64,000 bases of DNA. It comes from Limnoperna fortunei. Lineage: Eukaryota; Mollusca; Bivalvia; Mytilida; Modiolidae. This document shows positions 63,191 through 64,000 of the stretch, piece after piece (position 1 is the first letter of the stretch; the number at the start of each line of letters is the position of its first letter). A program made the translations under genes and the position numbers. The notes below the pieces were generated by a model, which made no database searches, was not told where the DNA came from, and was given only the letters and a program-made list of their open reading frames with translations. Where the stretch lies: NCBI GenBank assembly GCA_944474755.1, contig OX104115.1, positions 63,244,648 through 63,308,647 of the forward strand. Reading direction: 5' to 3'.

Positions 63191-63420
63191 GTTGATACCT
63201 TTTTTTTCTATTTTTAGTAACAGCAGCCCTTGTTGCCCATTGATCAACACCTTAGGTAAAAATTTAAAACTAAGGATGATTGTGGCCACACTTGAAAAAA
63301 ATTGGTCCAGTGGTTTCAAAGGAGAAGATTTTTGAAAAAGTTTATAATGGAGGACGGACACCAAGCTTAAGTAAGTATGACCGAGGCTCACATGAACCTT
63401 TGGCCCAGGTGAGCTAAAAA
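63191..63420. mobile_element. Right part of a hairpin-ended element
   Basis: ATTGGTCCAGTGGTTTCAAA and GGAGAAGATTTTTGAAAAAG match the last part of the 49,157-50,428 element. It ends with the same kind of hairpin (63,386-63,414; GCTCAC paired with GTGAGC) and a run of A. No tandem core is seen, so it is a single-unit or truncated copy. Confidence 0.65.
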
Positions 63421-64000
63421 TATTTGATACTTATTCATACAATATGGGAAACTCAAAGATGTGATTATGAACTCTTTCATTAAATGAATAGGTACATCAA
63501 TACATCAGATCTTTCAAAACTCTCCTTTATGGAAAACTTATGTGTAATCTGAATGTACTAGAACATTGTAGCTTTGCTAGATTTTTAAACCACAATATGT
63601 TTTTGAGATTTTAAAATGCAAATGTCTGAATGGAAGTCAATTGCACTCATTTTATTCTTTCAAATGCAAATTAATAAACATATAAAAAGACCTGAAATAC
63701 TATTATAAACTTATTTTTATGATTACTGAACCAGAAACATTCACCTTATTATCCCATTAAACTCCGGTAAAATTATAACAACAAAAGGTAATCAGATTAC
63801 ACGGAGAAATATGCACCTCTATTTAATGTCAAAAGAAACATATATACCCAAACCTATCAATAAGCAATATATAAGACTAAATAACCAACAATTATTTTCA
63901 AATTATATATGGTTTTGACAATTATAGTGCAGTTCTTTTTAAAGAATTAATTTACTTCTATTTACCATCTTTCTAAAACTAGTATACTAGTACTGAGACA

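Overview
This is a window of AT-rich animal genomic DNA, most likely from a bivalve mollusc. The evidence is one long intron-rich gene and a dense load of interspersed repeats of the kind common in bivalves: tRNA-derived SINEs, foldback MITEs, hAT-like elements, and elements with tandem cores that end in a hairpin. No bacterial-type gene organisation is present. Positions 1-14,560 contain repeats and spacer, with one doubtful orphan first exon near 2.2 kb.

The main feature is one gene on the minus strand, running from about 60.7 kb (5' side, incomplete) down to a stop codon at 14,561. I assembled 26 coding exons by splice sites, reading phase and remembered similarity to vertebrate CCDC158. 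Every exon-exon phase matches, and together they encode the last 1,229 residues of a coiled-coil protein. The start codon and promoter are not seen and probably lie beyond 64 kb. The largest exon (38,228-39,026) encodes a 266-residue coiled-coil block. The N-terminal 100 residues and the C-terminal third are Ser/Lys-rich and low in complexity.

The introns carry most of the repeats. They include full-length SINEs with clear target-site duplications (TSDs), 5'-truncated SINEs as short as 23 bp, and MITEs with long terminal inverted repeats. There are also hAT-like elements, one with a decayed zinc-finger ORF, an 880-bp array of 20-bp repeats, and several hairpin-ended elements with 145-167-bp tandem cores.

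Two observations stand out because they alter the splice signals of the gene. A 23-bp SINE remnant at 52,127-52,149 has a 13-bp TSD that spans an intron-exon junction, so the 3' splice site is duplicated. A tandem array at about 54,796-55,535 has amplified the 3' half of another coding exon together with its 5' splice site, giving about 11 near-identical donors in a row. In both cases the wrong choice of site runs into an in-frame stop.

Exon coordinates come from reading the sequence by eye, without transcripts or database searches. Repeat family names are given only at superfamily level.
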